Origin: Isosphaera sp.
Lineage (GTDB): Bacteria; Planctomycetota; Planctomycetia; Gemmatales; Gemmataceae
Assembly (NCBI GenBank): GCA_013822345.1
Contig: PNKH01000019.1
Span: 1 to 64,000 of the forward strand
Direction of reading: 5' to 3'
DNA: 64,000 nt
This document shows, piece after piece, positions 56,066-64,000 of the stretch; position 1 is the first letter of the stretch, and each line of letters starts with the position of its first letter. Below the pieces are notes generated by a model that ran no database searches, had not been told where the DNA came from, and worked only from the letters and a program-made list of their open reading frames with translations. The position numbers and the translations under genes are program-made.

Positions 56066-58957
56066 TTACGCCCCGGCGGAGAGTTTCAGCCCGATCGGCA
56101 GCCCCTCCCCGAACATCCGCGACGCCTCCTCCCCCTCGTTCGCCACCACCTCCTCCACCATCCGCCGCCACGCCCCCGGGCACGGGTGCGCCCGCAGCAC
56201 CCCGAGCACCCGGTTCCGGGCCGGGTCCGACACGTCGACCGCCCGCAGCCCGCTCTGCCGGGCCAACTGCGACAGGCAGAACAGCCACCCGTTCCGCTCG
56301 CTGTCGTTCCCCGGGGCGAACGGCAACAGCTCATCGACCCACCCCTCGGCCACGTCCGGGTGGACGACCGAGTTCAGCGGGCCGTACAGCTGCACCCGCG
56401 CCCCGAGCCGGGTCAGCGCCCAGAACGCGTGCGTCGGCACCGGCGACTTCTTGCAGTCGCGCACTGCCGCGTGCCCGAGCTGCTCCTTGGTCCGGGCGTC
56501 GAGCCGCTCCAGGCTCGCGGCCGCCCGCCACATCTCCGCGAACTCGCCCGCCGGCGGCCGGCTGTACGCCTTCCCCTTCACCGGCAGCAGCGCCGGCCGG
56601 AGCCGGGTGAACAAAGCCTGCTGCAGCGCCGCGTTCAGCCCGCCGGCGACCCGACGCCACATGATCCAGTAGTCGGCCCCGCCCTCCGGCACGACCGGCG
56701 GCTTCTTCCCCCCGCTCCCGACCGCCGGCTGGCTCGCCCCGGCGGTGATCAGCTTCCACAAGGCTTCGACGCGGTACCGGTCGACCGGGTCGCCGAACCC
56801 CGGCCGGAGCACGAACCCGGTCAGGTTGTACCACCGGGCCAGGTGCGCCGGCGACTTCCCGCGCCCCGCCGCGTGGCGTTCGAGGAACTCCCACACCCGC
56901 CGGCACAGCCCGGTCGGCCAGTCCCCGCGCGGCGACTCCAGGGCGGCTTCGAGCAGCTTCGGCAGGTCGGAGGTCGTGGGCGGGGCGTCCGAGCCGGAAG
57001 CGTGAGCGACGGGGGCGCGGGCCGTCGCTGACGCATCCGGCTCGGACGGCCGGTCGCCGAACACCTGCGCGACCAGCGCCCCGGCGGCCTGCACCTTCTC
57101 CTCCGGGAACACGTCGACCACCGCCCCGGCGGCCGCCGCGTCCGCCTCCTCGTCCTCCGCCGTCGGTTCCCGGAGCACGTCCCGGACGTTGAACTCCAGC
57201 CGCCACCGGTTCCCGTCCTTCGACTCGCAGTACAGCTCCAGCGTCCCGATCTCGGTGCACTTCGCGGCGAGCGTGACCGGCACCCGTTTCGCCCCGGCTC
57301 GCTTCCCGCCGCGCAGCACCGTGTGCAGCGGCGGCAGCCGCAACAGCGACTCGGGCGGCAGCCGCAGCACCTGGCCGGCCTTGTCGTCGCCGCGCACCGT
57401 CGACGTGTACAGCGGGAACAGCACCGGCTCCCCGAGCGCCAGCTCGAGCACCGGCGCGGGCATGTGGACCTCTTCGCCCTCCTGCAGCCGCCGCGGGACG
57501 ACGCACAGCACCGGGACGCTGTGGGCGTGGATCCCCCGGCCCGGCGTATCGGTCTCGATGGCGACGTAGTAGGAGCGCGGGATGCCGCCGCCGATCCGCC
57601 GCCCGCCGGAGTGCCGCAGCCACGCGAAGTACGCCGCCCCCCAGGCGACCGCCAGGTCCAGCGACGGGCTGGTCAGCACCAGCGGTTCCCACTTCTGCTG
57701 CGGCCCGGTGAACCACGGCCGCATCACCTCGACCACCCGCTCCCGCAGCACCCCCGGCTGGAACACCCCGCCGTTGAACAGGATCGCGTCCACCGCCTCG
57801 CCGGCCGGGACGTGCTGCCGGACGAACGCCGCCAGGTGCCGCGACACGGCCGGGTCGGAGACGTACGGCAGGCCCATCTCCTGGAGGCCGGCGCGGGCCC
57901 CGCGGGCCGGCTCGGCGTCGAACGCGGCGGCCGGGAAGAACCCGTCGAACAGGGCGGCGGTCACGTCGCCCGGGGTGATGTTCACCGACACCGTCCCGCC
58001 GACGACCGACCGGCCGCGGCCCATGACGGTGACCGGGACGGTGGCCGGGGCCGGGGTCGCCAGGAGCGATTCCTTCGCCGCCCGGCACGCCTGCACCAGC
58101 GACCCGAACTGGGCCGCGTCGAGCCGCCCGCCGGGCAGCTTCGCCTCGACCGCCTTCGCCAGGGCCAGGTCCATGTTGTCGCCGCCGAGCAGGAGGTGCT
58201 CGCCGACCGCGTCCCGGACGAACGTCAGTTCCCCCTTCTCCTCCCCGGCCCGGATCAGGCTGAAGTCGGACGTCCCGCCGCCGACGTCCACCACCAGGCA
58301 GCGCATGCCCGGCTTGAGCATCCCGGCCTCGGCCGGGGAGTGGGTGCCGAGCCAGGCGTAGAACGCCGCCTGCGGCTCCTCCAGCAGGGTGACGTTCTTC
58401 AGCCCGGCCTGCTTCGCCGCCTCGGCGGTCAGGTTGCGGGCCACGTCGTCGAACGACGCCGGCACGGTGACCACGACCGTCTGCTCTTCGAGCCTGTCGT
58501 CCGCCTTGCGGTTCGGGGCGGCGTTCCACGCCTCGACGAGGTGCTTGAGGTACCGGGCGCTGACCTCCAGCGGCGACAGCCGCGGCACGTCCGGCGGCCC
58601 GGCCCACGGCAGGAGCGGGGCGGTGCGGTCGACGCCGGGGTGGCTGAGCCACGACTTCGCGCTGGTCACCTGCCGGCCGGGGACCTTGGCCCCGTGGTTC
58701 CGGGCGAACAGGCCGACGGTGTCCGGCGGGTTCTTTTTCCACGGCAGGTCGATCGACCCGGGGGCGAGGTCGTGCGGGCCGGGGAGGTAGAGGAACGACG
58801 GCAGCAGCGGGTGCTCCTGCACCTGGCCGGCGGCGACGACCTGCGGGACGTTGAAGGTGCGGAGCTGCGGCCCGCCGGCCGCCTTGGCGGCGGTGTCGAC
58901 GTAGGCGACGGCGGTGTTGGTGGTGCCGAGGTCGATCCCGACGAGGAAGCGAGACAT
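56066..58957 (-). CDS. Large Hsp70-family protein
   Basis: The 963-aa protein has an Hsp70 ATPase domain: RFLVGIDLGTTNTAVAYVD at the start, VVVTVPASFDDVARNLTAEAAKQAGL, LVVDVGGGTSDFSLI and HLLLGGDNMDLALAKAVEAKL. The second half is unlike DnaK and fits the long Hsp70-like proteins with a C-terminal DUF3731-type domain, whose role is unknown. It is not the main DnaK. A family B palindrome is translated in frame at about residues 637-657. It diverges from the mfnF-like gene with a gap of only 34 bp. Confidence 0.88.
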   Translation of the reverse strand: MSRFLVGIDLGTTNTAVAYVDTAAKAAGGPQLRTFNVPQVVAAGQVQEHPLLPSFLYLPGPHDLAPGSIDLPWKKNPPDTVGLFARNHGAKVPGRQVTSAKSWLSHPGVDRTAPLLPWAGPPDVPRLSPLEVSARYLKHLVEAWNAAPNRKADDRLEEQTVVVTVPASFDDVARNLTAEAAKQAGLKNVTLLEEPQAAFYAWLGTHSPAEAGMLKPGMRCLVVDVGGGTSDFSLIRAGEEKGELTFVRDAVGEHLLLGGDNMDLALAKAVEAKLPGGRLDAAQFGSLVQACRAAKESLLATPAPATVPVTVMGRGRSVVGGTVSVNITPGDVTAALFDGFFPAAAFDAEPARGARAGLQEMGLPYVSDPAVSRHLAAFVRQHVPAGEAVDAILFNGGVFQPGVLRERVVEVMRPWFTGPQQKWEPLVLTSPSLDLAVAWGAAYFAWLRHSGGRRIGGGIPRSYYVAIETDTPGRGIHAHSVPVLCVVPRRLQEGEEVHMPAPVLELALGEPVLFPLYTSTVRGDDKAGQVLRLPPESLLRLPPLHTVLRGGKRAGAKRVPVTLAAKCTEIGTLELYCESKDGNRWRLEFNVRDVLREPTAEDEEADAAAAGAVVDVFPEEKVQAAGALVAQVFGDRPSEPDASATARAPVAHASGSDAPPTTSDLPKLLEAALESPRGDWPTGLCRRVWEFLERHAAGRGKSPAHLARWYNLTGFVLRPGFGDPVDRYRVEALWKLITAGASQPAVGSGGKKPPVVPEGGADYWIMWRRVAGGLNAALQQALFTRLRPALLPVKGKAYSRPPAGEFAEMWRAAASLERLDARTKEQLGHAAVRDCKKSPVPTHAFWALTRLGARVQLYGPLNSVVHPDVAEGWVDELLPFAPGNDSERNGWLFCLSQLARQSGLRAVDVSDPARNRVLGVLRAHPCPGAWRRMVEEVVANEGEEASRMFGEGLPIGLKLSAGA
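56987..57047. repeat. Palindromic repeat, family B, inside the Hsp70-family gene
   Basis: The 61-bp palindrome starts GTCCGAGCCGGAAGCGTG and ends GACGCATCCGGCTCGGAC. In the reading frame it yields SEPDASATARAPVAHASGSD, placed in a low-conservation linker between VFGDRP and PPTTSDLPKLLEAAL. Confidence 0.95.
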
Positions 58958-58991
58958 AGTCACCCGTCGTAGAGACGACTACCCTGGCCGC

Positions 58992-60032
58992 ATGGCCACA
59001 CCGACCGTTTTAGGACTCGACATCGGCGGGGCGAACCTGAAGGCGGCGACCCGGGACAAGCGGGCGGCGTCGGTCCCGTTCGCCCTGTGGAAGCAACCGG
59101 ACAAGCTGCCGGCCGCCCTCGCCGACCTGGTGGCGAAGTTCCCGGACGCGGAGGAGCTGGCGGTCACGATGACCGGCGAGCTGTGCGACTGCTTCGAGAC
59201 GAAGCGGGACGGGGTGGCCGCGATCCTCGCGGCGGTGCGGTTCGCGAGCGGCGGGCGGCGGATCCGGGTGTGGAGCACGGACGGGGTGTTCGTGACCGCG
59301 GACGAGGCGAAGGCGGACCACCTGAAGGTGGCGGCGGCGAACTGGCACGCGCTGGCGACGTTCGCCGGGCAGTACACGTTCAACCGCCCCGGCATCCTGA
59401 TCGACACCGGCTCGACCACGACCGACGTCATCCCGCTCTTGCACGGGAAGCCGATGGCGCGCGGGCGGACGGACCGGGAGCGGCTGCGGTCGGGCGAGTT
59501 GGTGTACACCGGGGTGCGGCGGACGCCGGTGGCCGCGGTCCTCGGCAGTACGGTCGCGGCCGAGTACTTCGCCACGACCCACGACGCCTACCTGCTGCTC
59601 GGGAAGGTGGCCGAGGACCCGGCGGACCGGGACACCGCCGACGGCCGCCCGGCGACGCTCCCGTTCGCCCACGCCCGGCTGGCCCGGATGATCGGCGGGG
59701 ACGCGGAGACGGTGACCCGGGAGGAGGCGGCCGGGCTGGCGGAGGAGGTGATGGACAAGCAGATCCGGCTGATCGAGTACGGGATCGCCCAGGCCGGCGG
59801 CACCCTGCGCTCGATCCTCCGCGCGTCGGAACTGCCGGCCGGGGTGCGATTCGTCGTGTCCGGGTCGGGCGAGTTCGTCCTCCGGGAGTTGTTCGCCCGC
59901 GGGCTCAAGCTCGACCGGGACGTGGTCGGGCTGGGCCAGGTCCGGTCGCTGACCGACCAGCTCGGGCCGGCGGTGTCGGCATGCGCCCCGGCATACGCGG
60001 TCGCGGTGTTGGCGGCGGAGTCGCGGTCGTGA
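58992..60032 (+). CDS. MfnF-like / H4MPT-linked C1-transfer pathway protein
   Basis: The 346-aa protein fits the ASKHA-fold family TIGR03123: VLGLDIGGANLKAATRD at the start, GILIDTGSTTTDVIPLLHGKP, GELVYTGVRRTPVAAVLGS and VVSGSGEFVLRELFARG. In methanogens the related MfnF condenses building blocks of methanofuran; bacterial relatives accompany tetrahydromethanopterin-dependent C1 genes. The MfnE-like kinase gene overlaps the stop (GTGA), which supports the role. No other C1 gene is in this window. Confidence 0.82.
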   Translation: MATPTVLGLDIGGANLKAATRDKRAASVPFALWKQPDKLPAALADLVAKFPDAEELAVTMTGELCDCFETKRDGVAAILAAVRFASGGRRIRVWSTDGVFVTADEAKADHLKVAAANWHALATFAGQYTFNRPGILIDTGSTTTDVIPLLHGKPMARGRTDRERLRSGELVYTGVRRTPVAAVLGSTVAAEYFATTHDAYLLLGKVAEDPADRDTADGRPATLPFAHARLARMIGGDAETVTREEAAGLAEEVMDKQIRLIEYGIAQAGGTLRSILRASELPAGVRFVVSGSGEFVLRELFARGLKLDRDVVGLGQVRSLTDQLGPAVSACAPAYAVAVLAAESRS

Positions 60033-60565
60033 TCGTGGTGAAGGTCGGCGGGAGCCTGTTCGACCACCCCCGGCTCGGGCCGGGGCTGCGGGCGTACCTC
60101 GCCGCCCTCGCCCCGGCCGACGTCCTCCTCGTCCCCGGCGGCGGGCCGGTCGCCGACGCGGTCCGGCAGCTCGACCGCGCCCACGGCCTCGGCGAGGAGG
60201 CCGCCCACTGGCTCGCCCTGCGGGCGCTCGCCGTGACGGCGGCGTTTCTTCGCGCGCTCCCCTTCGGGTCGCGGCTCAACGTCCTGGACTGCTTCGCGTT
60301 CGCGGCCGAAGACGAGGGGCGGCCCGGGGCGCTGCCGCACACCTGGGACGTGACCACCGACAGCATCGCCGCCCGGGTCGCGGTCGTGAACCGGGCCGAC
60401 CGGCTGGTGCTGCTGAAGTCGGTGGACGTGCCGCCGGGGGTGTTGTGGGACCAGGCCGCCGACCGCGGGTGGGTGGACCGACACTTCCCGACGGTCGCGG
60501 CCGGGCTGGCGTGCCCGGTCGAGGTGGTGAACTTCCGCCGGGCGCTCGACTCACTTCCCGCGTAA
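60029..60565 (+). CDS. MfnE-like amino acid kinase family protein
   Basis: The 178-aa protein has the amino acid kinase fold: MIVVKVGGSLFDHP, VLLVPGGGPVADAVRQLD and TWDVTTDSIAARVAVVNRADRLVLLKSVDV. Such short kinases next to mfnF-like genes fit MfnE, which phosphorylates (aminomethyl)furan-methanol phosphate in methanofuran synthesis. The pair probably makes the furan part of methylofuran. It overlaps mfnF-like by 4 bp and the convergent hydrolase gene by 15 bp. Confidence 0.8.
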   Translation: MIVVKVGGSLFDHPRLGPGLRAYLAALAPADVLLVPGGGPVADAVRQLDRAHGLGEEAAHWLALRALAVTAAFLRALPFGSRLNVLDCFAFAAEDEGRPGALPHTWDVTTDSIAARVAVVNRADRLVLLKSVDVPPGVLWDQAADRGWVDRHFPTVAAGLACPVEVVNFRRALDSLPA

Positions 60566-62785
60566 CTGCTCCGCCAGCCACTCGGCCACCTCCGCCGGGG
60601 ACGGCGGCTTCACCAGCTGCGAGGCGTCGGACCGGTTCCAGGCGTCCACCCGGGCGGTGTGGTAGACGCGGTCCACCAGGCGCCAGTTGAGCCAGACGTA
60701 GTCCGGCACCGGGACGGCCGCGTCGTGCGGCACGTACAGGTACGGCGACCGCCACAGGTCGGTGCCGGTGAACACCCCGCCGCGGGTGGAGACCTGGGCC
60801 ACGCCGTCCTCGTACAGCGCCGCGAGCGCGGCCAGCACCGCCGCCCCCGGCTCCGCGACCCCCGGCGACTCGGCGTCGAGCGGCCGCGCGAACCGGACGC
60901 CCCGGTCGTTCAGCGGGGCGAACGAGTCGCCCCAGACCGCGAGCCGCTTCCCGTCGACCCCGGCGCGGGCCTGGAGCCAGCGGAGCACCGTCCGCAGGTC
61001 GCGCAGCTGCGCCCCGAGCACCGGCCGGCCGAGGATCTGGTTCGTCTGCGAGACCGAGGTGCGGGAACTGGTGCGGTCGGCGGAGTCGCCCGGCCGCGTC
61101 TCGCCGGTGCCGCGGACGTCCGGCAGGCACACCGCCACGCCCGCCTTCAGGAACGCCGCGACCACCTCGCCGCGCTCCTTCAGGAACCCGGCCTTCCCGC
61201 CCTGCGCCACCATCACCACGACCGGCACCTTCCCCTTCGCGTCCTTCGGGGTGATCAGCAGCAGCGGCACCACGACGCCGGGGTCCGGCTCCAGCACGAC
61301 CCGCGCCAGCGTCCCGCCGGGAACCTCCTCGGACTTCCCCTCGGTCGCCTTCGGGGCCGCGGCCCGGTCGACCCCGCCGAGCAGCGCCGCCCAGTCCCGC
61401 CGCAGCGTCGCCGTCCGCTCGTCCGGCGTCAGGCGCTCGAGTCGGTCGTCGACCGCCGCGCCCCGCTCCCGCACCACCTCCCGCAGCACCTGGTGCAGCT
61501 TCTTCGGCTTCAGCTCCTTCGTCGCCTCGTCGGTCCAGCACATCAGGTCGTCGGCGGGGAGCCGCTTGCTGTACTCCTCGGGGATCGGCATCCCGAACCA
61601 GTCCTTCAGAGCCGGGTAGATCATCTTCCGGTGAACCGCCCCGACGTGCGTGCAGTGCGTGTTCTCCGGGCCGCCCGGCCCGGTCACCTTCCCCGCCCCG
61701 TGCGCCACCCGCAGCGCGTCCTTCGCCCCGTAGAAGTCGAACACCTTTTGCAACCGCGGCCACGCCGGATCGGTCTTCCCGTCCCAGGCGAACTCGTGGG
61801 CGTAGATCACCTTCCGCGGGGCGACCGAGCCGACGATGACGAAGTGGGCGAACCCGTCGCGGGCGCCGTTCCGCAGCCCGCGGGTGCTCTCCCAGTACCC
61901 GTCGCCGAACCACGCGAAGTCGCGGTCCGGGTTCTCCAGCACCCGCGACTCCGGCTGCCACCCGCCGAAGTTGAACGGCACCACGCACGCGATCCGCGGG
62001 TCGAGGGCCGCTGTCACCCCGGCCGGGTCGCCGCCGCCGGCCACCGCCCCGAGCAGGATGATCCGGTCCCGGTCGATCGCCGGCTGCTTCAGGAGCACGT
62101 CGACGCCGCGCATCAGGTCCCACACCATCCAGCCCATCAGCGACTCGCCGGCCGCCGTAAGCTGCAGGCCGGCGTTGTACCGGAAGTAGTAGTCCTGGCG
62201 CGACACGCGGAACGGCTTGTCGTAGTCCTTCTCGGTCCGGAAGTCGTGCTGCCGCCGCTCGCCGTGGCCGAGGTGGTCGGGGACCAGCACCGCGGTGCCG
62301 GCCCGCGCCCACGTCATCCCCATGTCCTGCAGCTCACCGTGCGTCTTCGGGGTGTGGTGCGAGTGCGAGATGAGGATTCCCGGCATCTTCGCCGGCGGCT
62401 TCGCGGGGAGGTACAGGTTCGCGCTGACCCACAGGCCCGGCCGCGACTCGTACAGGATGTTGTTGATGACGAACCCGTCGCCGTCGATCTTGCGGGTGAC
62501 CTCGACCCGCATGTCCTTCGGCGGGTCGGGCCACGCCCCGAGCGACTCCCGCAGCTTCCGGATCCGCACGTCGCGGTACTGTGTCCACTGCTCCTTCGTC
62601 GCCACCTCCGCGAACGCCTTCGACTCGCGCAGGTTCGCCTCCTGCATCCGGCGGCGGGCGTCGGCCGCCATCATCTTCGGGAGGTCCTTGGTGCGCGGGT
62701 CGTCCGGGCCGAAGACGTTCGGGTTGACGTCCGCGAAGTCGGCGGCGACGGACGACAGGGCGAGGCAGAGGGCGAAGAGTCGCAC
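60551..62785 (-). CDS. Exported protein with two alpha/beta-hydrolase domains
   Basis: The 744-aa protein has a short signal sequence (VRLFALCLALSSVAA) and two alpha/beta-hydrolase-like halves. In the first, PGILISHSHHTPKTHGELQDMGMTWARAGTAVLVPDHLGHGERRQHDF leads to DRIILLGAVAGGGDPAG, where the usual GxSxG nucleophile is missing. In the second, VPVVVMVAQGGKAGF and VAVCLPDVRGTGETRPGD lead to GKRLAVWGDSFAPLN with a Ser in place. It probably hydrolyses esters, e.g. of plant polysaccharides, as in planctomycete acetyl-xylan esterase-like proteins. The GTG start lacks a clear ribosome binding site. Confidence 0.8.
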   Translation of the reverse strand: MRLFALCLALSSVAADFADVNPNVFGPDDPRTKDLPKMMAADARRRMQEANLRESKAFAEVATKEQWTQYRDVRIRKLRESLGAWPDPPKDMRVEVTRKIDGDGFVINNILYESRPGLWVSANLYLPAKPPAKMPGILISHSHHTPKTHGELQDMGMTWARAGTAVLVPDHLGHGERRQHDFRTEKDYDKPFRVSRQDYYFRYNAGLQLTAAGESLMGWMVWDLMRGVDVLLKQPAIDRDRIILLGAVAGGGDPAGVTAALDPRIACVVPFNFGGWQPESRVLENPDRDFAWFGDGYWESTRGLRNGARDGFAHFVIVGSVAPRKVIYAHEFAWDGKTDPAWPRLQKVFDFYGAKDALRVAHGAGKVTGPGGPENTHCTHVGAVHRKMIYPALKDWFGMPIPEEYSKRLPADDLMCWTDEATKELKPKKLHQVLREVVRERGAAVDDRLERLTPDERTATLRRDWAALLGGVDRAAAPKATEGKSEEVPGGTLARVVLEPDPGVVVPLLLITPKDAKGKVPVVVMVAQGGKAGFLKERGEVVAAFLKAGVAVCLPDVRGTGETRPGDSADRTSSRTSVSQTNQILGRPVLGAQLRDLRTVLRWLQARAGVDGKRLAVWGDSFAPLNDRGVRFARPLDAESPGVAEPGAAVLAALAALYEDGVAQVSTRGGVFTGTDLWRSPYLYVPHDAAVPVPDYVWLNWRLVDRVYHTARVDAWNRSDASQLVKPPSPAEVAEWLAEQLRGK

Positions 62786-62811
62786 GGGGCACCGGGGGAA
62801 GGGGCGTGGGG

Positions 62812-63315
62812 TCAGACGGCCGCCGGCTCGGGGTCGTCGGTCCGGGACTTCTGATACCGGCCGACCAGTTCGGCCGTCCCGAGGACGTGGCCGTCCATCG
62901 CCCGCAGCAGGTCCGCCTTCGTCGGCCGGCCGAGGTCGGGCAGCTCGCGGTCGAGGGCGAACAGCTTGAAGAAGTACCGGTGCCGGCCGACCGGCGGGGC
63001 CGGGCCGCCGTACCTGACGTTCCCCCAGTCGTTGGTCCCGGTGCGGGCGCCGTCCGGCAGGTCGTCGCGGTCGGCCGCCTCCGCCAGCCGGGCGGTCCCG
63101 GCCGGGAGGTTGTACACGACCCAGTGGACCCAGGTCCGCTTCGGGGCGGCCGGGTCCGGGGCGTCGGGGTCGTCGACGATGAGGGCGAACGACTCCGTCC
63201 CGGGCGGGGGGTCGGACCAGTCGAGCGGCGGGGACACGTCCCCGGCCTCGCAGGTGTAGTCGACCGGGATGTCGCGGCCGGCGGCGAACGCCGGGGACGA
63301 GAGGGTGAAGGGCAC
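62812..63315 (-). CDS. YbhB/YbcL (PEBP) family protein
   Basis: The 167-aa protein has the PEBP signature DDPDAPDPAAPKRTWVHWVVYNLPAG and GGPAPPVGRHRYFFKLFALDREL. The fold binds phosphate or phospholipid head groups; in bacteria the function is not settled. The GTG start gives MPFTLSSPAFAAGRDIPVDYTCEAGDVSPPLDW, the normal beginning of the family. It lies 26 bp upstream of the hydrolase gene. Confidence 0.9.
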   Translation of the reverse strand: MPFTLSSPAFAAGRDIPVDYTCEAGDVSPPLDWSDPPPGTESFALIVDDPDAPDPAAPKRTWVHWVVYNLPAGTARLAEAADRDDLPDGARTGTNDWGNVRYGGPAPPVGRHRYFFKLFALDRELPDLGRPTKADLLRAMDGHVLGTAELVGRYQKSRTDDPEPAAV

Positions 63316-63383
63316 GGTCCGCCTCCGGGGAGATGTGACGGGGCGGCCGCCAGCGTACCACCTCCCCGGCCCGGGGGCAACGG

Positions 63384-64000
63384 TCACTCCCCGCCGCGGC
63401 CGAGCGACTTCTCGAGCGCCCGGATCGCGTCCCGGAGGTGCTCGAGGGCGGGGTTGATGTCCAGGGCGGTGCGGTACGCCCGGATCGCGGCCCGCGGCTT
63501 GCCGAGCTTCGCCAGGCACTGGCCGAGCCCGGCGGCGGCCCCGAAGTGGAACGGGTTGAGCCGCAGGACCGCCTCGCAGTCCTCGGCGGCCCGGGCGAAC
63601 TCGCCGCGGCGGAAGAACCAGATGGCCCGCTGGTTCCGGGCCTCGGCGAAGGCCGGGGCCTGGCGGATCAGGGCGTCGAACTCGGCCCGGGCGGCGGGCG
63701 CGTCCGGGTCCTCGGCCGCCTCCCGGAGGCGGCGGGTCTGGTCGGCGGTGCCGCCGCGGAACCACAGCTCCCACAGGGCGTCGGCGGCGAACCGCTGGAC
63801 GACCGGGTCCGGGTCGTGCAGGGCGGCGGCGGCGGCCGGGTTCGAGTCCATCCCGCCGACCAGCCCGAGGGCGAGGGCGGCGGCCCGCCGGCACCTGGTG
63901 TCCTGGGAGGCGAGGACCCGCTGGAGCGTCCCCTCGGTGTACCGGTCGCGGACCGCCGACCGGAACTCGCGGAGGGCGTCCTGCGCCCCGGCCGCCCACA
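63384..64000 (-). CDS. HEAT/TPR repeat protein, 5' end outside the window
   Basis: The visible 205 residues are the C-terminal part of a longer protein; the frame is open to the window edge, and an internal ATG at 63851 is not needed as start. HEAT-like segments (ALALGLVGG...DPDPVVQRFAADALWEL) are followed by TPR helices: AEARNQRAIWFFRRGEFARAAEDCEAVLRLNPFHFGAAAGLGQCLAKLGKPRAAIRAYRTALDINP. It is probably a scaffold or interaction protein. Confidence 0.8.
   Translation of the reverse strand, partial: WAAGAQDALREFRSAVRDRYTEGTLQRVLASQDTRCRRAAALALGLVGGMDSNPAAAAALHDPDPVVQRFAADALWELWFRGGTADQTRRLREAAEDPDAPAARAEFDALIRQAPAFAEARNQRAIWFFRRGEFARAAEDCEAVLRLNPFHFGAAAGLGQCLAKLGKPRAAIRAYRTALDINPALEHLRDAIRALEKSLGRGGE

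Noticed and set aside
63384-63851. A complete 155-residue TPR protein starting at the internal ATG
   Set aside because: The frame stays open to the window edge with protein-like HEAT sequence upstream of that ATG, so the gene is longer and truncated by the window.

Overview
The window is very GC-rich and densely coded on both strands. Its families point to a planctomycete of the Gemmata group (Gemmataceae): a BBP7-type outer-membrane protein, DUF1501, DUF1559 prepilin-like protein, TIGR02996 protein, large Ser/Thr kinases with TPR tails, an ECF sigma factor coupled to such a kinase, a PEP-CTERM tail, a probable bacterial mfnE/mfnF pair and LL-diaminopimelate aminotransferase. It reads as ordinary chromosome. 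I see no rRNA, tRNA, CRISPR array, integrase or classical insertion sequence. The most distinctive feature is a dense scatter of palindromic repeats.

Layout. 0-2.5 kb: glycogen synthase, then a HigB/HigA-like toxin-antitoxin pair. 2.5-8.7 kb, minus strand: a TPM-domain envelope protein, two paralogous coiled-coil membrane proteins, a HIT hydrolase, hemC and a two-domain ABC ATPase, the last three joined by 4-bp overlaps. 8.9-11 kb: the protease pair hslV/hslU. 11-14 kb: two tiny ORFs, tilS, a DUF2752 membrane protein and a lipoprotein. 14-18.4 kb: nuoI, nuoA, a kinase-TPR protein and nuoB; nuoC lies 7.5 kb further on. 18.4-23.7 kb: sugar porter, ECF sigma factor and a second kinase-TPR protein. 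23.7-26.4 kb: two FkbM methyltransferases and nuoC. 26.5-32.8 kb: BBP7 protein, PEP-CTERM protein, a lysine-rich secreted protein, pyrD, a DUF5678-like/retropepsin pair and a lipoate ligase-like protein. 32.9-44 kb: membrane protein, di-haem oxidoreductase and DUF1501 protein, TIM-barrel isomerase, ilvE, Uma2, rsmH, DUF4337, exported superoxide dismutase, prepilin-like protein and exported peroxiredoxin. 44-53 kb, minus strand: TIGR02996 protein, transglutaminase-like protein, zinc alcohol dehydrogenase, OPA/MFS transporter, two unknown ORFs and dapL. 53-64 kb: three small exported proteins ending in an M23-like peptidase, an Hsp70-family protein, the mfnF/mfnE-like pair, a double alpha/beta-hydrolase, a PEBP-like protein and a truncated HEAT/TPR protein.

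Repeats. About twenty elements of several families occur in 64 kb. Family A is built of GTAG-headed REP-type hairpins arranged as inverted pairs. In four genes (hslV, nuoC, pyrD and the unknown protein at 30.4-30.8 kb) the TAG of the GTAG head is the stop codon. Family B (about 61-64 bp, starting GTCCGAGCCGG) lies in frame inside tilS, the zinc alcohol dehydrogenase and the Hsp70-family gene. Family C (unit GGCGAACCGCGACCGTC...) lies in frame inside the ABC ATPase, forms the tail of a tiny ORF, and sits between other genes. A separate 70-bp palindrome interrupts the prepilin leader of the DUF1559 gene and is flanked by the 8-bp direct repeat GGGTGAAC. These elements appear to have shaped protein ends, linkers and terminators here.
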